From positions 62,001 to 126,000 of the forward strand of contig CAIPYE010000017.1 of assembly GCA_903869265.1 (NCBI GenBank): DNA of 64,000 bases. Direction: 5' to 3'. The notes under the pieces were generated by a model. It saw nothing but the letters and a program-made list of their open reading frames with translations. It ran no database searches and was not told where the DNA came from. Positions 1-9,855 of the stretch are shown piece by piece (position 1 is the stretch's first letter; each line of letters starts with the position of its first letter). The DNA comes from an uncultured delta proteobacterium (GTDB taxonomy: Bacteria; Desulfobacterota; Desulfobulbia; Desulfobulbales; Desulfurivibrionaceae). The position numbers and the translations under genes were made by a program.

Positions 1-1206
1 ACCGGGGAGACCAGCAGGTCGCACTGGGCAAAGGCCTTGGCGTAATCGCCGACGATCAGGGTGCGGACCTGGGAGGCCTTTTTGTAGTAGGCGTCGTAGT
101 AGCCGGAGGAGAGGGCATAGGTGCCGATGATGATCCTTCGTTTCACCTCTTCGCCGAACCCCTTGGAGCGGCTGTGGCGGTACATCTCCAGGAGTTCGTG
201 CTGGTCGTGGTCGCGGAAGCCGTACTTGACCCCGTCGTAGCGGGCCAGGTTGGAGCTGGCCTCGGCCGGGGCGATGATGTAGTAGGCTGCCACCCCGTAC
301 TCGGTGTGGGGCAGGGAGATTTCCACGGTTTTGGCCCCGGCTTCTTGGAGCAAAGTGATCCCCTTGCGCACCGCCTGCTCCACCTCCGGGTCAAGGCCTG
401 CGCCGAAATATTCCTTTGGAATGCCAACAGTGAGTCCCTTGCAATCGGGGGTAAGGGCAGCGGTGTAATCCGGCACCTCCTGGTTGACCGAGGTGGAGTC
501 CCGCGGGTCGTAGCCGCTGATGGCATTGAGCATGATGGCGGCGTCGTGGACATCCTTGGTGAGCGGCCCGACCTGATCCAGGGACGAGGCATAGGCCAGC
601 AGGCCGAAGCGGGAGACCCTCCCATAGGTGGGCTTGATCCCGACGATCCCGCAGTGGGAGGCGGGCTGGCGGATGGAGCCGCCGGTGTCCGAGCCCAGGG
701 AGGCGATGCACTCGTCAGCCGCCACCGAGGCTGCCGAGCCGCCGCTGGAGCCGCCGCAGACATGGGCGAGGTTCCAGGGATTTTTGGGCACCCCGTAGGC
801 GCAGTTTTCGTTGGCCGAGCCCATGGCGAACTCGTCCATGCTCACCTTGCCGAGGATCACCGCGCCTTCGGCCCGTAGCTTTTCCACCACCGTGGCGTCG
901 TAGGGCGGGATGAAGGGTTCGAGGATCTTGGAGCCGGCGGTGGTGCGCAACCCCTTGGTGCAGAGGACATCCTTGATGGAGAGCGGTATGCCGCAGAGGC
1001 TTCCGCCTTCGCCTCTTTTACGCTGTTCATCAGCGGCCTCTGCCTGGGCCAGGGCTCCGTTGCGGTCCAGGGTGATATAGGCGTTGACCTTGGGCTCCAC
1101 ACCGTCGATCCGGTCGAGCACCGAACGGGTGAGCGCCAGGGAGGAGATTTCGCCCTTGGCAAGGAGATCCTGCAAGGCGTGAATGGTTAAGGCGTGGAGT
1201 TCCATA
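1..1206 (-). CDS. gatA: Asp-tRNA(Asn)/Glu-tRNA(Gln) amidotransferase subunit A, C-terminus cut off by window edge
   Basis: Minus-strand frame starting [12 protein letters not shown] at 1206 runs off the window; lies directly downstream of gatC. Listed ORFs in this interval are out-of-frame shadows. Confidence 0.8.
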
Positions 1207-1334
1207 ATGTACCGTACCGCTGCTGATTTTCTAGGATGCCTGCCGCTGGCGCGGGGAGCGCCAACAAAAACGGACCTCGGAAAGGAGGTCCGTAACGGGC
1301 AGGCAGCATGGCTTTGGGCCAAAGCCTGAAGCCA

Positions 1335-1619
1335 TCAAATAACCCTGGGCACCACGAAGGCCTCGCCGTTTTGCAACGGGCCGTTGGCCAGCGCCTCCTG
1401 TTGGGACAGGGATTTGCGGGTCTCGTCTTCGCGGAAGGCATTGCGGACATCCAGGGCATGAGTTGTGGGTTGAATGCTGGTGGTGTCCAGCTCGCCCAAT
1501 TTTTCCACATAGCTCAGAATGCCATCCAGCTGCAGGGTGGTTTTTTCCACCTCTGCTTCCGACAGCGAAAGCCTTGCCAGTTTGGCCACATATCGTACTT
1601 CTTCCGGGGTAATTTTCAT
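1335..1619 (-). CDS. gatC: Asp-tRNA(Asn)/Glu-tRNA(Gln) amidotransferase subunit C
   Basis: MKITPEEVRYVAKLARLSLSEAEVE... typical GatC; internal ATG at 1619 preferred over the longer ORF start. Confidence 0.93.
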   Translation of the reverse strand: MKITPEEVRYVAKLARLSLSEAEVEKTTLQLDGILSYVEKLGELDTTSIQPTTHALDVRNAFREDETRKSLSQQEALANGPLQNGEAFVVPRVI

Positions 1620-1657
1620 GGTTTGTTTTGTAACGCATTCAGCCGGGCAAGTCAATC

Positions 1658-1697
1658 GTAACCGTCCAGCAGCGCCGCTTCGCTGCTGGACGGTTAC
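1658..1697. repeat. Perfect 17-bp inverted repeat (GTAACCGTCCAGCAGCG/CGCTGCTGGACGGTTAC); short copy of dispersed repeat family 1
   Basis: Read directly; related copies at 20039, 23455 and 58618. Confidence 0.9.
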
Positions 1698-1732
1698 AGT
1701 CAAGCCCAGACGGTATTGGAAGAGTGCAGAGA

Positions 1733-2791
1733 TCAGCTTGTGCCCATTTTTGCCTGGTTTTCGAGAACATCGGTAAAGACCCGCACCACCTCGGGGTCAA
1801 ACTGGCTCCCGGCGCAACGGTGCAGCTCGGCAATGGCCCCCTTGAGTTCCAGGTTCTGCTTGTAGCTGCGTTTGGAGGTCATGGCGTCATAGCTGTCCGC
1901 CACGGTGATGATCCTGGTCAACAGGTTCAGGTCGCTGCCGCCCAGACCGTCGGGATAGCCCTTGCCGTCCATGCGCTCGTGGTGGTGGCGGACGATGAAC
2001 AGCTCCTTCTGCATAAAGGCAAGGGGCTTGATGATGTTGGCCCCGATCTCCGGATGTTTTTTCATCAGGAGCCATTCTTCATCGGTGAGCGGCCCGGGTT
2101 TGCGGATGTAGCTGACATCCACCACCAGCTTGCCGATGTCGTGCACCTTGCAGGCCCGCTCCAGCACAGTCATATCGTCCTGGCCCAGGCGCAGGGCCTG
2201 GCCGATGCTCATGGCATGCAGGGTGACCCGGGTGGTGTGGCCGGCGGTGTACATGTCCTTTTCTTCCAGGGCGGTTTGCAGGGTGAGCATGGTGTTTAAG
2301 GCGGAGATTTCCAGGTTCTCGTTGTACTCTTCCAGCTGGCGGTTTTTGTCCGCCAGTTCCCGGGTTTTGTTGCGCACCTCGGTTTCGAGATTTTCCTTGT
2401 AGGCCTTCTCCTGAACGACGTACATTCGTTTTTCAATGGCCCGTTTGATCTTGATGTTGAAGATGTCCAGGTCTTCGATGGGCTTGGGGATGAAGTCGTA
2501 GGCCCCCAGGTTGATGGCCTTGACTGCGTACTCCATGGAGCCCGCGCCGGTGAGGAAGATCACCGGAATCCCGTAATTGCGGTCGTTGATGAGTTTGAGA
2601 GTTTCAAACCCGTCCAAGCCGGGCATGTTGATGTCGAGGATGATGAGATCAAAATCCGCGTTCAGGGCTGTCAGGGCCTCTTCGCCGCTGGCGCAGGGCA
2701 CGACCGTGTGGCCGAACATGGAAAGGATTTTGTAGACGGCCTCCCGAACCAGGGTGTCGTCGTCGGCGATGAGGATTTTTGCCTGTGCCAT
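1733..2791 (-). CDS. Response regulator with C-terminal HD-GYP domain (c-di-GMP phosphodiesterase-like)
   Basis: REC motifs (ILIADDD, LIILDINMPGLDG) then HDIGKL...HHERMDGKGYPDGL. Confidence 0.92.
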   Translation of the reverse strand: MAQAKILIADDDTLVREAVYKILSMFGHTVVPCASGEEALTALNADFDLIILDINMPGLDGFETLKLINDRNYGIPVIFLTGAGSMEYAVKAINLGAYDFIPKPIEDLDIFNIKIKRAIEKRMYVVQEKAYKENLETEVRNKTRELADKNRQLEEYNENLEISALNTMLTLQTALEEKDMYTAGHTTRVTLHAMSIGQALRLGQDDMTVLERACKVHDIGKLVVDVSYIRKPGPLTDEEWLLMKKHPEIGANIIKPLAFMQKELFIVRHHHERMDGKGYPDGLGGSDLNLLTRIITVADSYDAMTSKRSYKQNLELKGAIAELHRCAGSQFDPEVVRVFTDVLENQAKMGTS

Positions 2792-2878
2792 GCTGAATGG
2801 GTCCTTTAAGGGTGTGTGTACAGTCGTGGCCTGAAAAAGGCCGCAACCACACTCTTTTTTTATAACACAGAGTTTCCC

Positions 2879-3922
2879 CTAAAAAGTCCAGTATTTTTTT
2901 GCCACAGCCACGGCAGCATCCAGTGCGGACAGGTCCCTTTTTGCCTGGGCCAGGGCGGTAAACGCCTCGGGCGCAAGCCCTCCCCCCCCTGCCATTTCAT
3001 GGAGGCTGGCCAGCACGCCGTCGGCAAGGCCGTGCAGATTGTAGCCCCCCTCCAGCGCCAACACCAGGCGTCCATCGCACAGCTCCGCCGCCAGATCGAC
3101 CATAGCCCTGGTCATATAGGCAAAGCCGGCGGTGGTGACACCCATGGCGCCAAGGGGGTCTGAGACATGGGTGTCATAGCCGGCGGAGATCATGATGCAG
3201 TCCGGCCTGTACTGGCGGGCCACCGGGGCAACAAGCTCGTCCAGAATCCGGGCAAAGTCCTGGTCGCCCTGGCCGCCGGGCAGCGGCACATTGAGGGTAT
3301 AGCCCTCGCCCTTGCCTGTGCCGACCTCCTTGAGGGAACCGGTTCCCGGATAATGCGGGTACTGGTGGGTGGAGCAGTAGAGCACCTGGTCGGTATCGTA
3401 AAAAGAGTGCTGGGTGCCGTTGCCGTGGTGCAGATCCCAATCGAAGATGAAGATTCGCTCCATGCCGAGCTGTTTCAGCCCGTAGCGGGCGCCGATGGCA
3501 ATATTGTTGAACAGGCAGAAGCCCTTGGCCTGGTCCGCTTCGGCATGGTGTCCGGGCGGGCGCACCAGGGCTGCGGCATTGTCGGCCTGGCCTGCGGCCA
3601 CCATCTTGAGGCCGGTGATCACCGCGCCTGCCGCGAGCACCGCCGCCTCGTAGGAGCGGGGCGAGGTGTGGGTATCCGGATCGAGCACGTCGAACTGCTT
3701 GCCCGCTGTCTCGGCCACCCGGTCGATGTGGGCGGCAGTGTGGTTTGCGGCCAGATCACCGTAGCTGGCAGGCTCGCATTCGGGAAAGAAAAAGGCATCG
3801 GTAGCTTCCCGGGCAAGGGCCTGGTAGATGGCGGTGAGGCGCTCCGGGCTTTCCACATGGCCGTAGCCCGGGTCGTGTTCCAGAAAGAGCGGGTCTTTCA
3901 GGACCGCAGTTTTTTGGCGCAT
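2879..3922 (-). CDS. Histone deacetylase / acetoin utilization (AcuC)-like family protein
   Basis: LVRPPGHHAEADQAKGFCLFNNIAIGA, FDWDLHHGNGTQ, ISAGYDTH, LEGGYN motifs. Confidence 0.93.
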   Translation of the reverse strand: MRQKTAVLKDPLFLEHDPGYGHVESPERLTAIYQALAREATDAFFFPECEPASYGDLAANHTAAHIDRVAETAGKQFDVLDPDTHTSPRSYEAAVLAAGAVITGLKMVAAGQADNAAALVRPPGHHAEADQAKGFCLFNNIAIGARYGLKQLGMERIFIFDWDLHHGNGTQHSFYDTDQVLYCSTHQYPHYPGTGSLKEVGTGKGEGYTLNVPLPGGQGDQDFARILDELVAPVARQYRPDCIMISAGYDTHVSDPLGAMGVTTAGFAYMTRAMVDLAAELCDGRLVLALEGGYNLHGLADGVLASLHEMAGGGGLAPEAFTALAQAKRDLSALDAAVAVAKKYWTF

Positions 3923-4524
3923 GGCGTAGTTCTCCTGATATGGATGGTGCGGGTTTCGGTAATGAGATAGTCGAGCTGCTGATCGTGGCTTTCAAGGGGC
4001 ACCGCCGCAACGACCTGGAGATCAAAGGCCAGGCCGATCCGCAGGGCCTGGGGCGCTGCCCCCTGCAAAAAGCGGTCATAATAGCCGCCGCCGTATCCCA
4101 GCCGTCCTCCGTGAACGTCAAAGACACTGCCCGGCACCAACACCACCTCGATGGAGGCCGGGTCCACCAGAGGCAGGGTTTGCAACGGCTCTGGAATGGA
4201 GCAGTAGCCGGGGGCAAGATCCCGACTTACATCAGTGATGGCAGGGGCCAGCAGCCGGTGTTCCGCAGGCAGGGTCAGGGGCACGCTTATGGTCACGCCC
4301 CTGCTCAGGCAATGCGCGATCAGGGGCAGGGTCTCCACCTCGCTGCGGAAGCTGACATAGGTAAAAACGCTGCGGCAGGCGCTAAACGCCGGCAGGGCCA
4401 GGAGGCGGTCGGTGATGGCCCGGCTTTTTTCCTGCCGTTCTTCCGCGAGCAGGGTATCGCGGGCGGCAAGGATCTGTGTGCGCAGGGTGGCTCTTTCTTT
4501 TGCCATTTTTCTCCTTTGGTTCAA
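3898..4524 (-). CDS. 5-formyltetrahydrofolate cyclo-ligase
   Basis: VLVPGSVFDVHGGRLGYGGGYYDRFL signature; overlaps the HDAC-like gene. Confidence 0.9.
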   Translation of the reverse strand: MNQRRKMAKERATLRTQILAARDTLLAEERQEKSRAITDRLLALPAFSACRSVFTYVSFRSEVETLPLIAHCLSRGVTISVPLTLPAEHRLLAPAITDVSRDLAPGYCSIPEPLQTLPLVDPASIEVVLVPGSVFDVHGGRLGYGGGYYDRFLQGAAPQALRIGLAFDLQVVAAVPLESHDQQLDYLITETRTIHIRRTTPCAKKLRS

Positions 4525-4566
4525 TGGTTCTAGTTATAACGCAACAACGCACAGACGCTAAGATTT

Positions 4567-7500
4567 TTGTTTTGCCCTTTGCGCCCATTGAGCTTGTGCT
4601 GTATATTGAAGGAAATCATTAAATTCCAGATGGGAATTCAGGGAGATCAGTGCATGTTTGAAGAATGGCAACGTTTGGAGCAGGACGGAACCCCGGTGTA
4701 TGTGCAGCCGGAAAAGCCGGACTGGTTCGTGCCGGATCAGGAGGCGGACTGCCTGTTGCAGGAGCTGCAACAGGGGAAAGGTTCCGCTGCGGACAAAGCG
4801 CTTTTTGAAAAAGATTTGGGCGGCAGGATGCTGGCGGCCCAGCGACTTGTCTCCCAGCTTGTTGCCGAACCAGCCTCTCCGTATCCAGGTCGTCACCCAT
4901 TGCTCGCTCTGCATAGTCTGAAGGAATGCTGGTTTCACCTCACCGACCGCTGCAATCTGGCCTGTCGCCATTGCCTCTTTGCCTCCTCCCCGGCCCAGGC
5001 TGCCACCCTGTCTCTGGAGGACCTGGCCCAAGGGATCGCCGAGGCCAAGGCGTTGGGCTGCACCCTCTTTTATTTCACCGGGGGCGAACCCTTTGTCTAT
5101 CCGGGTTTTGGCGCGATGGTGGCCGAACTGCTTAGTGATCCAAAGATCCATGTGGTGGTATTGAGCAATGGCCTGCTGGTCCGGGAGCATCTTGCCGAGC
5201 TGGCGGCCCTGCCCAGGGAGCGCTTCCACCTCCAGCTCAGCCTGGATGGCTTGGCGGAGCAGCATGAGGCGCTGCGGGGGAAAGGGACCTTTACCGGGTT
5301 GCTGGACAGCCTGGGGTTGCTCAGAGAATTGGGTTTCCCCCTTACCCTGTCCGTGGCGGTGAACCGAGACAATGTGGGCGAATTGGCCGAGATTGTCGCC
5401 CTTGCAGTCGAGCAGGGGATCGGCAATATTCACCTGCTCTGGCATTTTGTCCGGGGCAAGGGCAGCCCGGAGCAGTTTGTCGCTCCGGCCCTGATCCTCC
5501 CCCAACTGATCCGGGCCCAGGAGATGGCGGAAAAATGCGGGGTGCGCATCGACAATGTGGAAACTCTGCGCAGCCAGGTGTTCAGCACCCCCGGCACCCG
5601 GCACGACCTGTCCAACACAGCCTGGGAGTCGCTGGCTGTGGGGCCGGACGGGCTGATCTATCCCTCCCCTGCCCTGGTGGGCATCGCTGATTTGGCCTGC
5701 GGCACACTGGGCGACGGTCTGGAAACGGTGTGGCACCAGAGTCCGGTTTTGGAGAAGATCCGCAAGGCAACCCTTGCGGCGAGCGAGGTCTACCAGGCCA
5801 ATCCCCTGCGTTTTTTGGTGGGCGGCGGCGATCTGGACCACAGCTACCTGGCCGGCGGCGCCCTGGTCGGGCATGATCCCTATGTTGCGCTGTATAACGG
5901 ACTGGCCCTTTGGCTGATCAGTCGGCAGGCCCGCCAATACCCCAGCCGGGCCAAGGGTGAGATCCTGCTCCGCATGGGCGAGGTGCGCCACGACTGCCCG
6001 GACACCGGTCAGGAGGTGGCGCTTACCCATTGCAACTGCGTGATCTCCTTGGCCGAGGACCAGGGGCATGCCACGGTGCGGGAGTTTTATGGCCGCGCAG
6101 CGCTCACTGCCAACGAGGAGATCGTCAACCCCTTTGCCCCGGATCAGGCCCTGGCCAATTTCATCCCGGCGGATTCCCGGAAAAAATCCTACGGCTGCGG
6201 CAGCCCGGTCAAGGATGCCGAGCCGCAGCCCGGCGAGGTCCTGGTGGACCTGGGAAGCGGCAGCGGGGTCGAGTGTTTCATGGCTGCAGCCCAGGTGGGG
6301 CCGTCTGGGAGGGTGATCGGCATCGACATGACCGAGGAGATGCTCCATCTGGCCGAGGTGGCCAAGGCAACGGTGGCCAGCAGGTTGGGTTATGACAATG
6401 TGGAGTTCAAAAAGGGCTTTCTCGAAGACATCCCCCTGGAGGATGCCACTGCCAGTGTGGTGATCTCCAACTGCGTGATAAACTTAAGCCCGGACAAGCG
6501 GCAAACCCTGCACGAGATCTTTCGGATCTTAAAGCCCGGCGGCAGGCTGGTGGTGTCCGACATTGTCACCGACGACACCATCCCGGTGGCCATCAAAAAT
6601 AATGAGCAGTTCCGGGGCGAATGTCTGGGCGGGGCGATGCAGCAGGAGGCTCTGCTGGGTATGCTCCGGGGGGCCGGTTTTGTCGGGGTCAGCCTGGTCA
6701 AGCGCTTCCCCTACCGGATCGAAGGCGATACCCGGTTTTATTCCCTGACCTTCCGGGCCTATAAACCGGAAGAGGCGCGGAAGGTGGAGGTCATCTACCG
6801 GGGGCCGTTTGCCGCGGTGTGGACGGAAAGCGGGGGTATGCTGTTCAAGGGGAGGCGCGCAACGGTGGACTTAAGCGAGGCGGAAAGTCTGGCCGAGTCC
6901 TTGTTTGTCCTTGATGCTCAGGGGGCAGTGGCCAACCTGGCCATGGAGAATAGCTGCTGCGCCTCGCCAGCCGGAGCAGAAATTCCTCTGCTCCAGTCCA
7001 GCGGCTGTTGCACCGGCGGGCAGGATGAGCCTGCGCCGCGCAAGATCGTTTCCCTCCCCCCCCTGCGCCAGCCGGTGAACGGTCGATATCCGTCGGGCTG
7101 CATGGTCTGCGGCAAGGAGATCGGCTATCTCGCCCATGAGCGGGAGGTGGCCTGCCATTATTGCGGCGGAATCAAGAAAACCAATGCGGTCTGTGTTGGG
7201 GGCCATTATATCTGCGATGGTTGCCACCAACAGGACGGCCTTTCCGCCATCCGACTGTTGTGCACCGAAACCAAAGAGCAGGACATGCTGATCCTTTTGG
7301 ATACGATCCGACGCCATCCGGCCATTTCCCTGCACGGTCCGGAGCACCATGCCATGGTGCCGGGCATCATCCTGGCCACCTACCGGAACCTGGGCGGCAG
7401 AATCAGCCGGGAAGACATCCTCACCGGCATCGAGCGGGGCAGCAAGGTGCCGGGCGGGGTCTGCGGTTTTTGGGGCAACTGCGGGGCCGCGGCTGGGGTG

Positions 7501-7803
7501 GGCATTGCCTTCAGCGTCCTGCTTGCGGCCACGCCGCTGACTCCCAAACCTCGCCAGCAGGTGCAGGAGATCACCTCCCGGGTGCTGGGCGAGATCGCGC
7601 TGACCCAAGGGGCGCGCTGCTGCCAGCGGGAAACGGTTACGGCTTTAAGGGAAGCGGCGCTTCTCTCCCACCGCCTTCTGCCCGTGTCGCTCCTGGCCGA
7701 AGCTGATTTTGTCTGCAAGCAGTTTTCCGCCAACCGGGAATGTATAGGGGGCCAGTGCCCTTTGTGGGGCAAGGCGGAATTCCGTGTGGGCGGTGTACAA
7801 TGA
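4567..7803 (+). CDS. Three-domain fusion: radical SAM enzyme, ArsM-like SAM methyltransferase, DUF5714
   Basis: CNLACRHC radical SAM motif; [13 protein letters not shown]...[12 protein letters not shown]...[11 protein letters not shown]...ECLGGA ArsM-like; C-terminal [11 protein letters not shown]...[14 protein letters not shown]...RCC typical of DUF5714. The true start may be a downstream ATG ([10 protein letters not shown], ~4654). Confidence 0.88.
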   Translation: MFCPLRPLSLCCILKEIIKFQMGIQGDQCMFEEWQRLEQDGTPVYVQPEKPDWFVPDQEADCLLQELQQGKGSAADKALFEKDLGGRMLAAQRLVSQLVAEPASPYPGRHPLLALHSLKECWFHLTDRCNLACRHCLFASSPAQAATLSLEDLAQGIAEAKALGCTLFYFTGGEPFVYPGFGAMVAELLSDPKIHVVVLSNGLLVREHLAELAALPRERFHLQLSLDGLAEQHEALRGKGTFTGLLDSLGLLRELGFPLTLSVAVNRDNVGELAEIVALAVEQGIGNIHLLWHFVRGKGSPEQFVAPALILPQLIRAQEMAEKCGVRIDNVETLRSQVFSTPGTRHDLSNTAWESLAVGPDGLIYPSPALVGIADLACGTLGDGLETVWHQSPVLEKIRKATLAASEVYQANPLRFLVGGGDLDHSYLAGGALVGHDPYVALYNGLALWLISRQARQYPSRAKGEILLRMGEVRHDCPDTGQEVALTHCNCVISLAEDQGHATVREFYGRAALTANEEIVNPFAPDQALANFIPADSRKKSYGCGSPVKDAEPQPGEVLVDLGSGSGVECFMAAAQVGPSGRVIGIDMTEEMLHLAEVAKATVASRLGYDNVEFKKGFLEDIPLEDATASVVISNCVINLSPDKRQTLHEIFRILKPGGRLVVSDIVTDDTIPVAIKNNEQFRGECLGGAMQQEALLGMLRGAGFVGVSLVKRFPYRIEGDTRFYSLTFRAYKPEEARKVEVIYRGPFAAVWTESGGMLFKGRRATVDLSEAESLAESLFVLDAQGAVANLAMENSCCASPAGAEIPLLQSSGCCTGGQDEPAPRKIVSLPPLRQPVNGRYPSGCMVCGKEIGYLAHEREVACHYCGGIKKTNAVCVGGHYICDGCHQQDGLSAIRLLCTETKEQDMLILLDTIRRHPAISLHGPEHHAMVPGIILATYRNLGGRISREDILTGIERGSKVPGGVCGFWGNCGAAAGVGIAFSVLLAATPLTPKPRQQVQEITSRVLGEIALTQGARCCQRETVTALREAALLSHRLLPVSLLAEADFVCKQFSANRECIGGQCPLWGKAEFRVGGVQ

Positions 7804-8489
7804 AGCCGTTGATTGCCCCCAAAAAAGGAATTGGCAAGGCCATTGTTTTTGCCCTGTTTCTTGCCGCAATGATCACCCTGTTCCGCTTTACCCCGGTGCG
7901 GCAATACATCTCCCCCGACTATCTGCGAGGTCTGGTGAACTCCTTTGGCCCCTGGGGACCGCTGGTCTTCGTGCTCCTCTATGCCGGGGGCATCTGCCTT
8001 TTTCTCCCTGCCACCCTGTTCACCGGCCTTGGCGCCCTGTTGTTCGGCACCCTGTACGGTTTTCTCTACAACGAGCTGGGCGCATTGCTCGGGGCTTCCC
8101 TGGCTTTTTTCATCGGCCGCTACCTGGGCCGGGATTTTGCCGCGGGCCTGATCGGCGACCGGCTGAAAAAGTACGATGACCGCATCGCAGCCAACGGCTT
8201 TGCCACGGTGCTCTATCTGCGGTTGGTTTTTTTCCCCTTTACCCCGCTCAACTTCGGCATGGGGTTGACCAGGGTGACCTTCAGGGAGTATTTCTTCGGC
8301 ACCCTGCTCGGCATCATTGCCGGAGGCTTTGTCCTCACCTTTTTCTTCGCCACCCTGGCCGAGGCCTGGAGATCCGGCGACTGGCGGCAACTGGTGGGCT
8401 GGAAGGGTGCGTTCTCCCTGGCGCTCTTTGTCGGCTCCTTCTACATCCCCGTGGTGATCCGGAAAATTAAGCCCGAGGGTGCAGGTTGA
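7800..8489 (+). CDS. TVP38/TMEM64 (VTT domain) family membrane protein
   Basis: FLPATLFTGLGALLFGTLYGFLYNELGALLGASLAFFIGRYLGRD; ATGA overlap with preceding stop. Confidence 0.88.
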   Translation: MKPLIAPKKGIGKAIVFALFLAAMITLFRFTPVRQYISPDYLRGLVNSFGPWGPLVFVLLYAGGICLFLPATLFTGLGALLFGTLYGFLYNELGALLGASLAFFIGRYLGRDFAAGLIGDRLKKYDDRIAANGFATVLYLRLVFFPFTPLNFGMGLTRVTFREYFFGTLLGIIAGGFVLTFFFATLAEAWRSGDWRQLVGWKGAFSLALFVGSFYIPVVIRKIKPEGAG

Positions 8490-8504
8490 GAAAGGAGTTG
8501 AGCC

Positions 8505-9329
8505 ATGCCTGAACTGCCGGAAGTGGAAGTGGTCTGTCAAGGGCTTGCCCCCCTGGTGCTCAAGCGCAAAATTCTTTCGGTTTCCTTTAGCAACAAAAGG
8601 TTGCGTAAGCCTTTTCCCAGGGCCAAGATGTATCGCCACGTTGAAGGCGCCTTTATTCTGGGGGTGGAGCGTCGCGCCAAATACATCCTCCTGCGTCTGA
8701 CCGGCAAGGCCGTCATGTTGTTCCACCTTGGCATGACCGGCAAGATAGGCCTCTTTGCCCGCGAGATCCCCCGCCGTAAGCACGATCATCTCCGTTTTCT
8801 GCTGGATAACGGCAAGGAGATGCGCTTTAACGATGTGCGGAGGTTCGGCTGTGTCGAGGTATATTCGGAAAAAGAGCTGCGGGAGAACGATCCCTTTGCC
8901 GGATTGGGGGTGGAGCCTTTTTCCGAGGATTTTTCTGCCGACTATCTGCTGAAAAAGGCGCGGGGCAAGAGGCAGCCGGTGAAAAGCTTTCTTATGGATA
9001 ATGGGGTGGTGGTGGGGTTAGGCAATATCTACGCCAACGAGACCCTCTTTGCCGCCTGCACCCATCCGCAAACACCGGTCAACCGGCTGTTAAAGATGGA
9101 TTGGCAGCTCATTGTTAAAAAAAGTCGGCATATTCTCAAAAAAGCCATTGCCATGGGAGGCTCCACCATCTCCGATTACGAGAACGTCAGCGGCGAGGCC
9201 GGATATTTTCAGCTGGAGCTTACGGTGTATGGTCGGCAGGGCCAGCCCTGCCTCCGTTGCGGCCAGGCGATCGAGCGCAGCGTCTTGGGTGGGCGGGCTA
9301 CTTTTTGCTGTCCTTTTTGCCAAAAATAA
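8505..9329 (+). CDS. mutM: Formamidopyrimidine-DNA glycosylase
   Basis: MPELPEVEVV N-terminus, GLGNIYANE, C-terminal zinc finger CLRCGQAIERSVLGGRATFCCPFCQK. Confidence 0.96.
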   Translation: MPELPEVEVVCQGLAPLVLKRKILSVSFSNKRLRKPFPRAKMYRHVEGAFILGVERRAKYILLRLTGKAVMLFHLGMTGKIGLFAREIPRRKHDHLRFLLDNGKEMRFNDVRRFGCVEVYSEKELRENDPFAGLGVEPFSEDFSADYLLKKARGKRQPVKSFLMDNGVVVGLGNIYANETLFAACTHPQTPVNRLLKMDWQLIVKKSRHILKKAIAMGGSTISDYENVSGEAGYFQLELTVYGRQGQPCLRCGQAIERSVLGGRATFCCPFCQK

Positions 9330-9518
9330 GGGGGAAATGGCGTTTTTTTCTTTGGATGTGTATATTTTCCCTTTACTCAGGCGAGGAGCGGATGTATAAA
9401 AGTCATATTTGTCACCCCCTGACCGAGGGAAGAGTTGGCTGGGTGATCCAGGAGTGATCACTACCAAGCGTAATGCGCAATGTCGCAATTATTAAAACAC
9501 AAAGAGAGGAAGAGAACC

Positions 9519-9764
9519 ATGAAATCAGTCAAAACAACCGTTGCCTTTGCCCTGATGCTGCTCCTTGCCACCGGCCTGATCGCTTGCAAGAAGAGCGAAG
9601 AAGCTGCAGTAACTCCGCCGGTAGAGCAGGCTGCTCCCGCTGTTGCTCCGGCCGCCCCGGTGGCTCCGGCTCCTGAAGCCGCTGCTCCTGCTGCTCCTGA
9701 GGCTGCTGCTCCTGCCGCTCCTGCCGCTCCTGCTGCTGAGCCTGCTGCTCCTGCTGCAAAGTAA
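9519..9764 (+). CDS. Small predicted lipoprotein with Pro/Ala-rich C-terminus
   Basis: MKSVKTTVAFALMLLLATGLIACKK: signal peptide with LIAC lipobox; followed by PAAPEAAAP repeats. Confidence 0.8.
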   Translation: MKSVKTTVAFALMLLLATGLIACKKSEEAAVTPPVEQAAPAVAPAAPVAPAPEAAAPAAPEAAAPAAPAAPAAEPAAPAAK

Positions 9765-9778
9765 GTCGCTGTTTCATT

Positions 9779-9815
9779 TCCGGGCTGGGGTCTTCCCAGC
9801 CCGGAAATTTTTTTC
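9779..9815 (+). terminator. Rho-independent terminator
   Basis: TCCGGGCTGGG-GTCTT-CCCAGCCCGGA followed by a T tract. Confidence 0.88.
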
Positions 9816-9855
9816 CTTCCTTTCGCTTTCCCCCCCCATGCTCCAGAAATAAACG

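Noticed and set aside
143-1162. Three short minus-strand ORFs suggesting a broken gatA
   Set aside because: They are alternative frames; the real gatA frame starts at 1206 and runs out of the window, so no frameshift is implied
2879-3922. Histone deacetylase homolog as evidence of eukaryote-like chromatin
   Set aside because: HDAC/AcuC-family amidohydrolases are common in bacteria
4558-6348. 596-aa minus-strand ORF
   Set aside because: Shadow of the high-GC radical SAM fusion coding strand; composition is low-information and no domain recognised
7380-8789. 469-aa minus-strand ORF
   Set aside because: Antisense across the DUF5714 end, VTT gene and mutM start; spurious
9643-9760. Tandem repeats resembling a small CRISPR or minisatellite
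   Set aside because: Short in-frame codon repeats encoding a Pro/Ala tail; no spacer structure. No CRISPR array seen anywhere in the window.
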